From a virus, in the IMG/VR virus record IMGVR_UViG_3300020477_000013, positions 1 through 64,000 of that record: a DNA stretch of 64,000 nt; one strand, 5' to 3'. Positions 37,761-44,594 of this stretch are shown here, one piece after another; position 1 is the first letter of the stretch; each line of letters begins with the position of its first letter. Position numbers and translations under genes: made by a program. The notes under the pieces were generated by a model. That model saw only the letters and a list, made by a program, of their open reading frames with translations, did not search any database and was not told the origin of the DNA.

Positions 37761-38078
37761 ATGCCATCATCTGTGAGAAAGTCTACTAAAGAGAAAGCAG
37801 CCTTAAAAAAGTCCGTTACACCAAAGAGTGTTAGTACTCCAAAGAAGTCGGCAACAAAGAAGGCGGTCACTAGAAAAAAAGCACCTGTGGCTCCACCACA
37901 ATCAACTCCAACAAAGACTACCAGCGCTAATAATACAACAGCTGCTTTAGAGAAAAGAATTGAGGTTCTTGAATCGAGGCTTACAACGCTTGTAAATGCT
38001 CTTCATACTGAGTTTAAGAGAGATATGAGAAAAGGCCCTCGAGGGGTTGCTAAGAGTATCGAGTCACTGCTCTCGTAA
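37761..38078 (+). CDS. Lys-rich coiled-coil protein, possibly DNA-binding (105 aa)
   Basis: The first 60 residues are a Lys/Ser/Thr/Pro/Ala-rich tail (KKSVTPKSVSTPKKSATKK) like histone H1 or bacterial Lys-rich nucleoid proteins. Residues 62-100 form a coiled coil with heptad leucines (LEKRIEVLESRLTTLVNAL). It begins MPSSVRKS; the FtsZ-like protein at 40065 begins MPSTVRRS, a noticeable shared start. Position after the capsid terminator and a possible promoter suggests separate expression. It may bind DNA or nucleoprotein, for example as an internal head protein; this is inference from composition. Confidence 0.6.
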   Translation: MPSSVRKSTKEKAALKKSVTPKSVSTPKKSATKKAVTRKKAPVAPPQSTPTKTTSANNTTAALEKRIEVLESRLTTLVNALHTEFKRDMRKGPRGVAKSIESLLS

Positions 38079-38106
38079 TGTCATTTTAGGCTGCTTTATT
38101 CTACAG

Positions 38107-38118
38107 TATAATATTTAT
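38107..38118 (+). promoter_or_regulatory. TATAAT/ATATTTAT element just before PAS gene
   Basis: TATAAT at 38107-38112 overlaps an ATATTTAT motif ending at 38118. The ATG follows only 4 bases later with no ribosome binding site, so a transcript starting here would be nearly leaderless. Confidence 0.35.
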
Positions 38119-38122
38119 CTGT

Positions 38123-38692
38123 ATGGATAAACCTAGTACCACTGGTAGCAATAGGAGTGATAGTTTACAAAAACTACACAAGCTATGTACTGAGCTGAAT
38201 GACAGAGATGATCAGCTTAAAAAAGATATTAATTTATTCGAGAGCTTTTTTACTAATTTTCCAGTCCCAGTAACAATGTGGTCGATAGGTAAAGATCATA
38301 CTGTTTTGTCTAAGAGAGGAAATGCTTTTACATGTGAAGAGGCCTCCACCTTAGATGATATCTTTAAGTGCCCGATTATCCGGGAACAATCAATAAAGAA
38401 ACATGAGCTCGCGCTGGAGGGAGACATAGTATCTTATTTTGTTGCTCACTCTAGCCATGTCTATTGGACTCGCCTGATCCCTAAGAAAAATAATGATGGT
38501 TCTATTGCCGGTGTTGTAGGAATTGCATGGGATGTTACATCGAATGCTATTATGTTATCTTCTCTAGAGAATGTAGTAGAGATGATAGAATCCGGTGAGT
38601 CGTTAGATGATATTAAACAGGAAGCGATGAGAGGAGTATCCAGTAGTCGCCTCAAGGCCCTTTTAGAGGATGAGGAGTCAATTGGTGGGTGA
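38123..38692 (+). CDS. PAS-domain protein (189 aa)
   Basis: Residues about 38-145 look like a PAS sensory domain: an initial helix (INLFESFFTNFP), first strands PVTMWSIGKDHTVLSKRG, the helical DDIFKCPIIREQS region, the long strand VYWTRLIPKKNNDG and the closing GVVGIAWDVTSN strand, which is the characteristic PAS end. The N-terminal 35 residues are a charged helix and the C-terminus a second helical segment (SLDDIKQEAMRG). There is no kinase, GGDEF or HTH output domain, so it would act through protein contact. PAS domains bind small ligands or mediate dimerisation; which ligand is unknown. PAS proteins are uncommon in phages. Its end overlaps the next ORF. Confidence 0.65.
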   Translation: MDKPSTTGSNRSDSLQKLHKLCTELNDRDDQLKKDINLFESFFTNFPVPVTMWSIGKDHTVLSKRGNAFTCEEASTLDDIFKCPIIREQSIKKHELALEGDIVSYFVAHSSHVYWTRLIPKKNNDGSIAGVVGIAWDVTSNAIMLSSLENVVEMIESGESLDDIKQEAMRGVSSSRLKALLEDEESIGG

Positions 38693-39011
38693 AGGAAACC
38701 AAAATGGATGGAATGAATATTCCAGACTTGTCTTAAAAGAGCTTGAAACCCTTGCAGATTCTATTGCAGGTTTAAGGTCTGAGCTACAAGAGGTGAAACA
38801 AGAGCTAGCCAAGATGCATGCTAGGGAAGATAAAGTAGACGAGCTTAAGCAGTGGAAAGAGAGGCTTGATGAGGTCTGTTCACCCCCTCAACTAAAAGAG
38901 CTAATAACGGAAGTCGAGAACCTAAAGACTTTTAAGACTAAGGCTATAGCATTTTTTACAGCAGCCCAGATCGCCACTGCACTTTTTGCATGGGCTGTAA
39001 ATTTCTTTTAA
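38670..39011 (+). CDS. Coiled-coil protein with C-terminal membrane anchor (113 aa)
   Basis: Residues 20-88 are a charged coiled coil (LADSIAGLRSELQEVKQEL, then KQWKERLDEV); the last 20 residues (AIAFFTAAQIATALFAWAV) form one transmembrane helix. This coil-plus-tail-anchor layout resembles XhlA-type hemolysin/holin accessory proteins of phages, so a lysis or membrane role is possible. The start is uncertain: ATG 38670 lies 23 bases inside the PAS gene, whereas GTG 38685 has GAGGAG seven bases upstream and is equally likely. No lysozyme gene is adjacent. Confidence 0.55.
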   Translation: MRSQLVGEGNQNGWNEYSRLVLKELETLADSIAGLRSELQEVKQELAKMHAREDKVDELKQWKERLDEVCSPPQLKELITEVENLKTFKTKAIAFFTAAQIATALFAWAVNFF

Positions 39012-39127
39012 TTTCATCTGCATGTTGTTTTTTGGTTGTCATTGATCCTATTTATCGGTAGGCCCGGTCCAAATAATCACCTGACACCCGCAGGGGATCG
39101 GAATCATCGGGAGCAAGGAGAAAGATT

Positions 39128-39520
39128 ATGCCAAAAGTAGCCTATACAACAAAAAAGGGCCTCGTTCAATCAGGCGGTGGTGGATTCGTTAACGGATATT
39201 TCCAATCAGGTGGTAGTACTACATCAGCTGCCGATTCACTCGCGATTCCCGTAACCCACAGTGTGGTGGCAAAAACAACAGGCGGCGATGCTGAGACCCT
39301 AACACTAGCAAACGGCCAACCCGGACAAGTGTTAACCATTTATATTGCAACAGATGGTGGGGGCGACGGAACGCTGTCTGCGACCACGATGACCGGCTGG
39401 GCGACCATAGTTTTTGCTGACGCCGGTGATCGCGCAGTTCTTCAATATATCGATGATACTATCGGATGGATTATCCTTGGCCTTTCTGGTGTTGCTGGCC
39501 CTCCAGTAACAACTGTATAA
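39128..39520 (+). CDS. Small beta-rich virion-type protein, paralogue A (130 aa)
   Basis: Begins MPKVAYTTKKGLVQS and is Gly/Thr/Ser-rich, with a C-terminal beta domain ending TIGWIILGLSGVAGPP. The next gene is a paralogue: same start, same GQ-PGQVL strand, and a nearly identical GDRAVLQYIDDTIGWIIL block. The same fold appears to close the partial fibre at 1-1620 (GQMKVII, then a Trp strand). Such domains are common on phage fibres and decoration proteins. AAGGAGAAAGATT gives a strong ribosome binding site. Placement after capsid genes suggests a surface protein of the virion; function is not proven. Confidence 0.6.
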   Translation: MPKVAYTTKKGLVQSGGGGFVNGYFQSGGSTTSAADSLAIPVTHSVVAKTTGGDAETLTLANGQPGQVLTIYIATDGGGDGTLSATTMTGWATIVFADAGDRAVLQYIDDTIGWIILGLSGVAGPPVTTV

Positions 39521-39539
39521 TAGATAAGGGAGAAAGATC

Positions 39540-39920
39540 ATGCCAAAAATGACCTATACGACCTCGAAAGGTCTAGTTCAATCAAGGGGCTCCGGCGCTC
39601 AAAATTTGTACTACATGAATCCAGGAAGCACAACAGGCTCAGGTGCTGGTGCAGTTCCAATCACACATGCATATGTTGCGATGACAGCCGGTGGAACCGT
39701 TGCCTGGACTATTGCCGATGGACTTCCTGGCCAGGTCCTACAAATTTACTCAGTAGATGCAAATACGGGAACACTTACACCCGACACCTCAACAGGTTGG
39801 GCAACGATCGTGTTTACCGACATCGGTGATCGCGCAGTTCTTCAATATATTGATGATACTATCGGGTGGATAATTCTGAGCCTTAGTGGCGTCTCGGCGC
39901 CACCGACTTCAACAGTTTAA
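39540..39920 (+). CDS. Small beta-rich virion-type protein, paralogue B (126 aa)
   Basis: A tandem paralogue of the preceding gene (start MPKMTYTTSKGLVQS). The blocks around 39425-39480 and 39826-39880 share an exact run of more than 25 bases and encode almost the same residues, whereas the middle of the proteins has diverged; this indicates recent duplication or gene conversion of the C-terminal block. The upstream GGGAGAAAGATC is a close copy of the ribosome binding region of paralogue A. A strong terminator follows. Confidence 0.6.
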   Translation: MPKMTYTTSKGLVQSRGSGAQNLYYMNPGSTTGSGAGAVPITHAYVAMTAGGTVAWTIADGLPGQVLQIYSVDANTGTLTPDTSTGWATIVFTDIGDRAVLQYIDDTIGWIILSLSGVSAPPTSTV

Positions 39921-39944
39921 TATTCGTTGTCTGATGTCCTTAAT

Positions 39945-39976
39945 AGTCCCCTTCCTTCTGGTTGGGGGCTTTTTTT
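39945..39976 (+). terminator. Intrinsic terminator after paralogue pair
   Basis: Stem AGTCCCC with GGGGGCT (one G-T pair), a 12-base loop and a run of seven T. Confidence 0.85.
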
Positions 39977-40025
39977 ATTCTTTGCTTGTTATGGTAATTC
40001 ATCATTTTTACTTTAAGAATCGTAT

Positions 40026-40042
40026 ACGTACAATAATTATAG
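40026..40042 (+). promoter_or_regulatory. Possible promoter upstream of FtsZ-like gene
   Basis: ACGTACAATAA at 40026-40036 is identical to a sequence at 27418-27428 upstream of the portal gene. Both lie 28-31 bases before an ATG in an AT-rich gap. TACAAT resembles a -10 box; no clear -35. Confidence 0.35.
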
Positions 40043-40064
40043 CATAACATAAGTGAGATAGAAG

Positions 40065-41231
40065 ATGCCATCTACTGTTAGAAGATCATTGGGGAAAAAA
40101 CCTCCCGAAAAGAAATCTCACAAAAAAGATGAAATAGGAAAGGTTGATATGGTACCTGAGAATGAAAAAGATGATGTATACATCAATACTGATGTTGCTG
40201 GTGACGATTTTGATTTTGTAGAAGCGTATGATGATGATCCTGCTGAGCTTGATGAGAGATTGCTGCCTGATAATACTGCACCTAGCGCAATTTCATGTGG
40301 ATTTCTTGGTATTGGAGGGGGCGGCGGAAAACTCGCCAAGGCATTTATTGACCTAGGCTTTAATAAGACGCTGCTCGTAAATACAACGGCAAAAGACCAA
40401 CCAGGTGGAGTGGATCCCCAGCATTTCTTGCTGGTACCCGGTGCGGATGGGGTAGGTAAGGACATCGAACTTGGCAAGAAGGTCTTAGGTGAACAAAGCG
40501 CTATGGTAGAAGATGCTGTGCGTACCAGGATAGGGACCGTAGATTGGCTCTTTGTCTTGGCCGGCGGCGGGGGCGGCACCGGTAGCGCATGTCATGAGTT
40601 GCATGGTTCCCTGAGTAGATACCTTCAATCCATAGAGTCAGTTGGGAAAGTCGTATATATCGTTACAAAGCCAACTGCTCAAGAGTTGTTAAACCCAACA
40701 ATCTCTAAGAATTATAGCTCGCTGTCTAAGGATGTGGCTGATCACCCTCATATCATCATAGATAATGAGAAACAGCTACAGTTGCTCAGGGGAAAGGTGG
40801 GAATGCTAAATATGTTCCCATCTGCAAATAAGAATTTTGCAAAACTACTATGGCAGGTGCTAAAGCTAGCTTCTGAGCATTCCCCCGTACAGACTTTCGA
40901 CTCTAAGGATTTAGAGCGATGTCTTTCCTGTGATGGCAGGATCGTGTTAGGGAGTACTGTCGTTAGGGATGTAGATAGGAATGACCTAGGATCAATAGTA
41001 TTTCAGGGATGTTTACGATCATCTCCATGCCCTACGCCCAAGGGTTCTACAAAGACTGGTGTTTTACTTCTAGTCGTGGATAATGATATGGCTTCTGACC
41101 CCGACGTCAGCCGCCGTCTAGAATCTGCATTTTCATATGTTGGCGGCCGGGCGGAGACATTATTTTCTGGTGTTTATGTTAAGGAAGGTATACCTGGGCT
41201 AATCGCCATAACCATGCTGGGCGGGTTGTAA
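40065..41231 (+). CDS. FtsZ/tubulin-family GTPase (388 aa)
   Basis: The core carries the defining elements of the family in order: an N-terminal nucleotide loop (GFLGIGGGGGKLAKAF, residues 79-94), the tubulin/FtsZ signature GGGGGTGSA (167-175), a II-DNEKQLQLL segment matching the FtsZ I-PN-x-LL strand, the central helix (FPSANKNFAKLLWQ), and a T7 synergy loop FDSKD (Asp279, Asp282) equivalent to the FtsZ D-F-A-D catalytic pair, followed by GRIVLGSTVV. The protein ends with the last strand of the globular domain (LIAITMLGGL), so it lacks the FtsZ C-terminal linker and FtsA/ZipA-binding peptide. It adds a basic then acidic 70-residue N-terminal extension. It resembles FtsZ more than PhuZ of nucleus-forming phages. 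Likely forms filaments; role in infection unknown. Confidence 0.85.
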   Translation: MPSTVRRSLGKKPPEKKSHKKDEIGKVDMVPENEKDDVYINTDVAGDDFDFVEAYDDDPAELDERLLPDNTAPSAISCGFLGIGGGGGKLAKAFIDLGFNKTLLVNTTAKDQPGGVDPQHFLLVPGADGVGKDIELGKKVLGEQSAMVEDAVRTRIGTVDWLFVLAGGGGGTGSACHELHGSLSRYLQSIESVGKVVYIVTKPTAQELLNPTISKNYSSLSKDVADHPHIIIDNEKQLQLLRGKVGMLNMFPSANKNFAKLLWQVLKLASEHSPVQTFDSKDLERCLSCDGRIVLGSTVVRDVDRNDLGSIVFQGCLRSSPCPTPKGSTKTGVLLLVVDNDMASDPDVSRRLESAFSYVGGRAETLFSGVYVKEGIPGLIAITMLGGL

Positions 41232-41262
41232 GTTATAAAACTATCATATGCACGTCTCGGTT

Positions 41263-41271
41263 GATATTTAT
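41263..41271 (+). promoter_or_regulatory. GATATTTAT motif upstream of gp13-like gene
   Basis: Lies 27 bases before the ATG. Candidate late promoter of the neck-sheath-tube unit. Confidence 0.3.
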
Positions 41272-41298
41272 TAAGATAGATCAACTGGAGATGTATGC

Positions 41299-42495
41299 AT
41301 GGCTACCTTCGCTAATACGCTAAACCCAACTCCCTTCGGCTTTTTCGATAGCGACTCAGGCTTTCAGACAGAGGCTGATGCGATGGTGACGTTTGTAAAG
41401 CGTAAGCTTGGTGATGACATCCTATCTGTTGAACTTACAAAAAAACAGATATGGGCGTGTTTCGAGGAGTCTTTTCTAGAATACGGCTCAGTTGTTAACC
41501 AGTACCAGGCTCAATCGCAACTAATGAATTTATTGGGATTCCCTACAGGTAGTGCTTTATCAGGGTCAACGAATATTGGACCTCACGGATATGAGCAAAT
41601 GCTGGGCAGAGAAAATTTTGAATTTATCTTGAGGCAAGCTGAGCCATATGCAATGGACGCCGGACTAGGGGGATCGTACAATACGGTTACCGGTTCAATC
41701 AGCTTAGAGAAAGAAAAGCAGGATTACGATATCTACACAGACCTTAAGGATGCAGATGGTAATCTCATATTTGACAATGCAAAGAATTCTCCAAAGACAA
41801 AATTGAAAATAATGGAAGTCTTCCATTTCTCAGGTCAGGCCGCCTATCGGTTCTTTGATACAACATCGGCAATTAATTATCTAAATAATGAATTCGATTT
41901 TGAGTCGTTTACTCCGGAGACTGTTTTCTATGTGTTACCGGTATTTGAGGATATCTTAAGGGCCGGGCAAATGGATTTATCAAATCGTGTTAGACGATCA
42001 AATTATTCATATCGTATATCAGGTACGAAGATAAGGATATTTCCTGAGCCTACTAAAGAAGACCCAAAAAAGTTATGGATTAGGGTGGCGTTTAATCCGG
42101 ACCCATTTAATCCTGATTATCAAGATGACACAATTTATGGCGTGAGTAATCTATCGAACGTTCCATATGGAAATCTTCAATTCAATAGGGTTAACAGTAT
42201 TGCACGTCAATGGGTGAGGCAATACACGTTGTCTGCCTGTAAAGAATTATTGGGATATATAAGATCTAAGTTTGATTCTGTCCCTATCGCTGACACGACA
42301 CTGAGCCTTAACGGCGGAGATCTAGTATCCCAAGGAAGAGAAGAGAAAACAAATTTAAAGACTGAACTTAAAGAGATGCTTGATACAATGACGTATGGAA
42401 AGCTCATTGCAGCTGAGGCAGAAGAGGTTGAGTCAATGCAGCGTATCCTTAGGAATATCCCAATTCCTAATGGTAAAGCTATTATAATGGGATAG
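41299..42495 (+). CDS. Neck protein, gp13-like (398 aa)
   Basis: The opening domain (EADAMVTFVKRKLGDDILSVELTKKQ then CFEESFLEYGSVV) is the helical pattern of gp13/head-completion connectors that bind beneath the portal. Order neck-neck-sheath completion-sheath-tube matches T4 genes 13, 14, 15, 18, 19. The middle contains VFYVLPVFEDILRAGQMDL and a YRISGTKIRIFPEPT beta hairpin. It is longer than T4 gp13 (309 aa). An ATATTTAT motif (41264-41271) and ACTGGAGATG precede the start. Assignment depends on domain style and gene order together. Confidence 0.7.
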   Translation: MATFANTLNPTPFGFFDSDSGFQTEADAMVTFVKRKLGDDILSVELTKKQIWACFEESFLEYGSVVNQYQAQSQLMNLLGFPTGSALSGSTNIGPHGYEQMLGRENFEFILRQAEPYAMDAGLGGSYNTVTGSISLEKEKQDYDIYTDLKDADGNLIFDNAKNSPKTKLKIMEVFHFSGQAAYRFFDTTSAINYLNNEFDFESFTPETVFYVLPVFEDILRAGQMDLSNRVRRSNYSYRISGTKIRIFPEPTKEDPKKLWIRVAFNPDPFNPDYQDDTIYGVSNLSNVPYGNLQFNRVNSIARQWVRQYTLSACKELLGYIRSKFDSVPIADTTLSLNGGDLVSQGREEKTNLKTELKEMLDTMTYGKLIAAEAEEVESMQRILRNIPIPNGKAIIMG

Positions 42496-42505
42496 GGGAT
42501 AGTAG

Positions 42506-43189
42506 TTGGCAAGGTTATTCATAACTCCTAGAGAGATTGACTTCATAGCTGATGTCAATAAAGAAATAGTTAAGGATGTTATCGGGCAAAAGATTTACTA
42601 TTATCATGTTCGTGAAGACTTATCTGACGTTCATGAGGTGTATGAAGAGTCTATGAATAAGGTCTTTGACCCTCCTATCGAGATAGGTGCTAGGGTCACA
42701 TGGGCTCCAGCCGAAGTTCGGACAAACAAATTTGGTCAAGAGAATTACTATAGCATTGAAGTATACCTGCAAAGTAGGGATATGCTAGACAAGGATATCA
42801 CACCTCAAGCTGGAGATTTTTTTAGCTATGGAGATACTTTTTTTGAAGTGACGTCGATAGCAACTCAATCTAATATATACGGCCAAATAGAGCATACGAC
42901 GGGTGTGAAACTTGTCGGTAAACAGTCACGCGAGGGCCTGATTAGTAAGACCCCAATTGGTCCGACTGACGAAAGTTACACGGATCCAGGTGCGGTACAG
43001 ACAGTATTCGTGCAGCAAAGAGGGTTTAAAGAAAATAAGGAAGGTCTCACGGGTGATGTGAGATCACTCCAGAAAAAAGGCGTTGTTACTAAGCCTATAA
43101 CAGGCCCTGCCGAGGTTGCGCCTGCTGGAGGAAATGGCGAAGAAAATGAGATAGGAACGATAGATTCGGCATTCTATTCAGATTCTTAG
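42506..43189 (+). CDS. Neck protein, gp14-like (227 aa)
   Basis: Starts with TTG at 42506; AGGGG lies seven bases upstream and no ATG occurs nearby. The segment KIYYYHVREDLSDVHEVYEES followed by FDPPIEI is the recognisable gp14 pattern (T4 gp14 has a similar YYY...V--LYGE... and PIEI block); the IEVYLQSRDML strand follows. The last 50 residues are polar and probably flexible. gp14 forms the outer neck ring joining head to tail. It lies between gp13-like and gp15-like genes with gaps of 10 and 8 bases. Confidence 0.75.
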   Translation: MARLFITPREIDFIADVNKEIVKDVIGQKIYYYHVREDLSDVHEVYEESMNKVFDPPIEIGARVTWAPAEVRTNKFGQENYYSIEVYLQSRDMLDKDITPQAGDFFSYGDTFFEVTSIATQSNIYGQIEHTTGVKLVGKQSREGLISKTPIGPTDESYTDPGAVQTVFVQQRGFKENKEGLTGDVRSLQKKGVVTKPITGPAEVAPAGGNGEENEIGTIDSAFYSDS

Positions 43190-43197
43190 GGGTGTAG

Positions 43198-44514
43198 ATG
43201 TCTACTAGGTTTAGCAAACAGGGAGGAAGCAGCGAGTCAATACCTACAGGGTATGAGGGCACTTCTGTACCTGATTTTGAGATTCCTTCCTGTACTATAG
43301 AGGATGTTGACAGAGGACTGTTTAATCTTTTTAATGAAGAAATACCCTTTTATTTCCAACTAGAAGAACAGTCACGAAGGGTACCGGTTATCTTTGCCAC
43401 AGGCGAAAGATTTGCTATATTACGACGCAACAGGCCCTTGAGGGATAAGGCAGGTGCATTAATACTACCTTTAATCTCTATGATAAGGACTTCAATTAGC
43501 CAAGAGGTCTCTAGGGGCTCAGGCCCTGGGCAGACACAACCTCTAGTCGTTAAAAAAAGGCTGGATAAAAGAGACCCGGAGTATCAGCGGCTAATAAATC
43601 GATTAGCACTTAAGAACCAGGATGATGTTGCGACAACATCTCATAAGCTAGAAGGTAAAGGCGACGGAACAAAGCCGGGGACAGTTGGTACCCGTAGGCA
43701 AGTATCTTTATTGACTACCCCTCAGGCAAGAGAGGGTAAGCTATTAACATCGGATCTTAGCAGGAACATATTCGAGATAATTACCATCCCTCCTGTAAAG
43801 CATTTTATGGCTACTTATGAGATTACATTTTGGACCCAATACACACAGCAGATGAATGATATGGCTACTGCTCTTATGAGCTCTTACCAGAATATGCATA
43901 AAAGAACATTCCGGCTTGAGACAGATAAGGGGTACTGGTTTGTTGGCTATGTAACTGCGGACTTAAGTTCAAATAGCAATTTAGATGATTTCACCGACAG
44001 CGAAAGGATCATAAAGTATACATTCACGGTAGAGGTACCGGCATTTATAGTTAATCCTAGCTATCCAGGATCCCCCAATGCGCTTAGGTCGTTTATGTCT
44101 GCACCTGATGTTAATTTTGAAGTAATACAGTCTAGGGGAAATTTAAACAGTGCACCAAAAACCGGTCCTATAAGCGGTGACCCAAATAAATTTATTTTAC
44201 AGGCGCTTGATTCTACTGAAGACGATTTTCCTGGTACATCCCTTGCTGAGGATTCTAAGGCAGGGTCCGACGATAGAAACCTTGAGGGGGGTACCGATGC
44301 TGTAAAAGATAAGACGGCAAATATAGGCGGCGCTACTGCAGGAAAACTTCCTGTCACGGCACCCAAGTTAAAAACTGATCCATTTACAGGTGAAAAATTA
44401 CCGGTTCCTGTACCGGGCAAAGTAACGACCAACAAGGGCGAGACTAGTTATAAGGATCTTAATACAGGAAAGGTCAATATTGAGTTTGGTGACCTAACAG
44501 ATTTAGATTTATGA
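43198..44514 (+). CDS. Tail sheath stabiliser/completion protein, gp15-like (438 aa)
   Basis: Two blocks match T4 gp15: RRVPVIFATGERFAILRRNR with ILPLISMIRTSI (T4: RVPITYAS--HFM and ILPRINL), and MATYEITFWTQYTQQMND (T4: YELSIFTRYEDDM). gp15 caps the sheath and tube and docks the tail on the neck. It is longer than T4 gp15 (272 aa) because of a Gly/Lys-rich insert near residues 130-175 and a polar C-terminal tail of about 130 residues. Gene order supports the call. Confidence 0.75.
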   Translation: MSTRFSKQGGSSESIPTGYEGTSVPDFEIPSCTIEDVDRGLFNLFNEEIPFYFQLEEQSRRVPVIFATGERFAILRRNRPLRDKAGALILPLISMIRTSISQEVSRGSGPGQTQPLVVKKRLDKRDPEYQRLINRLALKNQDDVATTSHKLEGKGDGTKPGTVGTRRQVSLLTTPQAREGKLLTSDLSRNIFEIITIPPVKHFMATYEITFWTQYTQQMNDMATALMSSYQNMHKRTFRLETDKGYWFVGYVTADLSSNSNLDDFTDSERIIKYTFTVEVPAFIVNPSYPGSPNALRSFMSAPDVNFEVIQSRGNLNSAPKTGPISGDPNKFILQALDSTEDDFPGTSLAEDSKAGSDDRNLEGGTDAVKDKTANIGGATAGKLPVTAPKLKTDPFTGEKLPVPVPGKVTTNKGETSYKDLNTGKVNIEFGDLTDLDL

Positions 44515-44553
44515 TGTTGTATTTAAAGAAAAGGTAATTTAGTAAAAGCTCAC

Positions 44554-44562
44554 AATATTTAT
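44554..44562 (+). promoter_or_regulatory. AATATTTAT motif upstream of first sheath gene
   Basis: Lies 32 bases before the ATG in an 80-base gap. Candidate late promoter. Confidence 0.3.
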
Positions 44563-44594
44563 TTCCGAGAAGTTTAAGTCCAAGGAGACTCTAC

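Noticed and set aside
40065-41231. Annotation as PhuZ
   Set aside because: The glycine signature and the D-x-x-D synergy loop with the I-x3-E-x-LL segment fit FtsZ better than phiKZ-type PhuZ, and nothing else in the window suggests a nucleus-forming phage.
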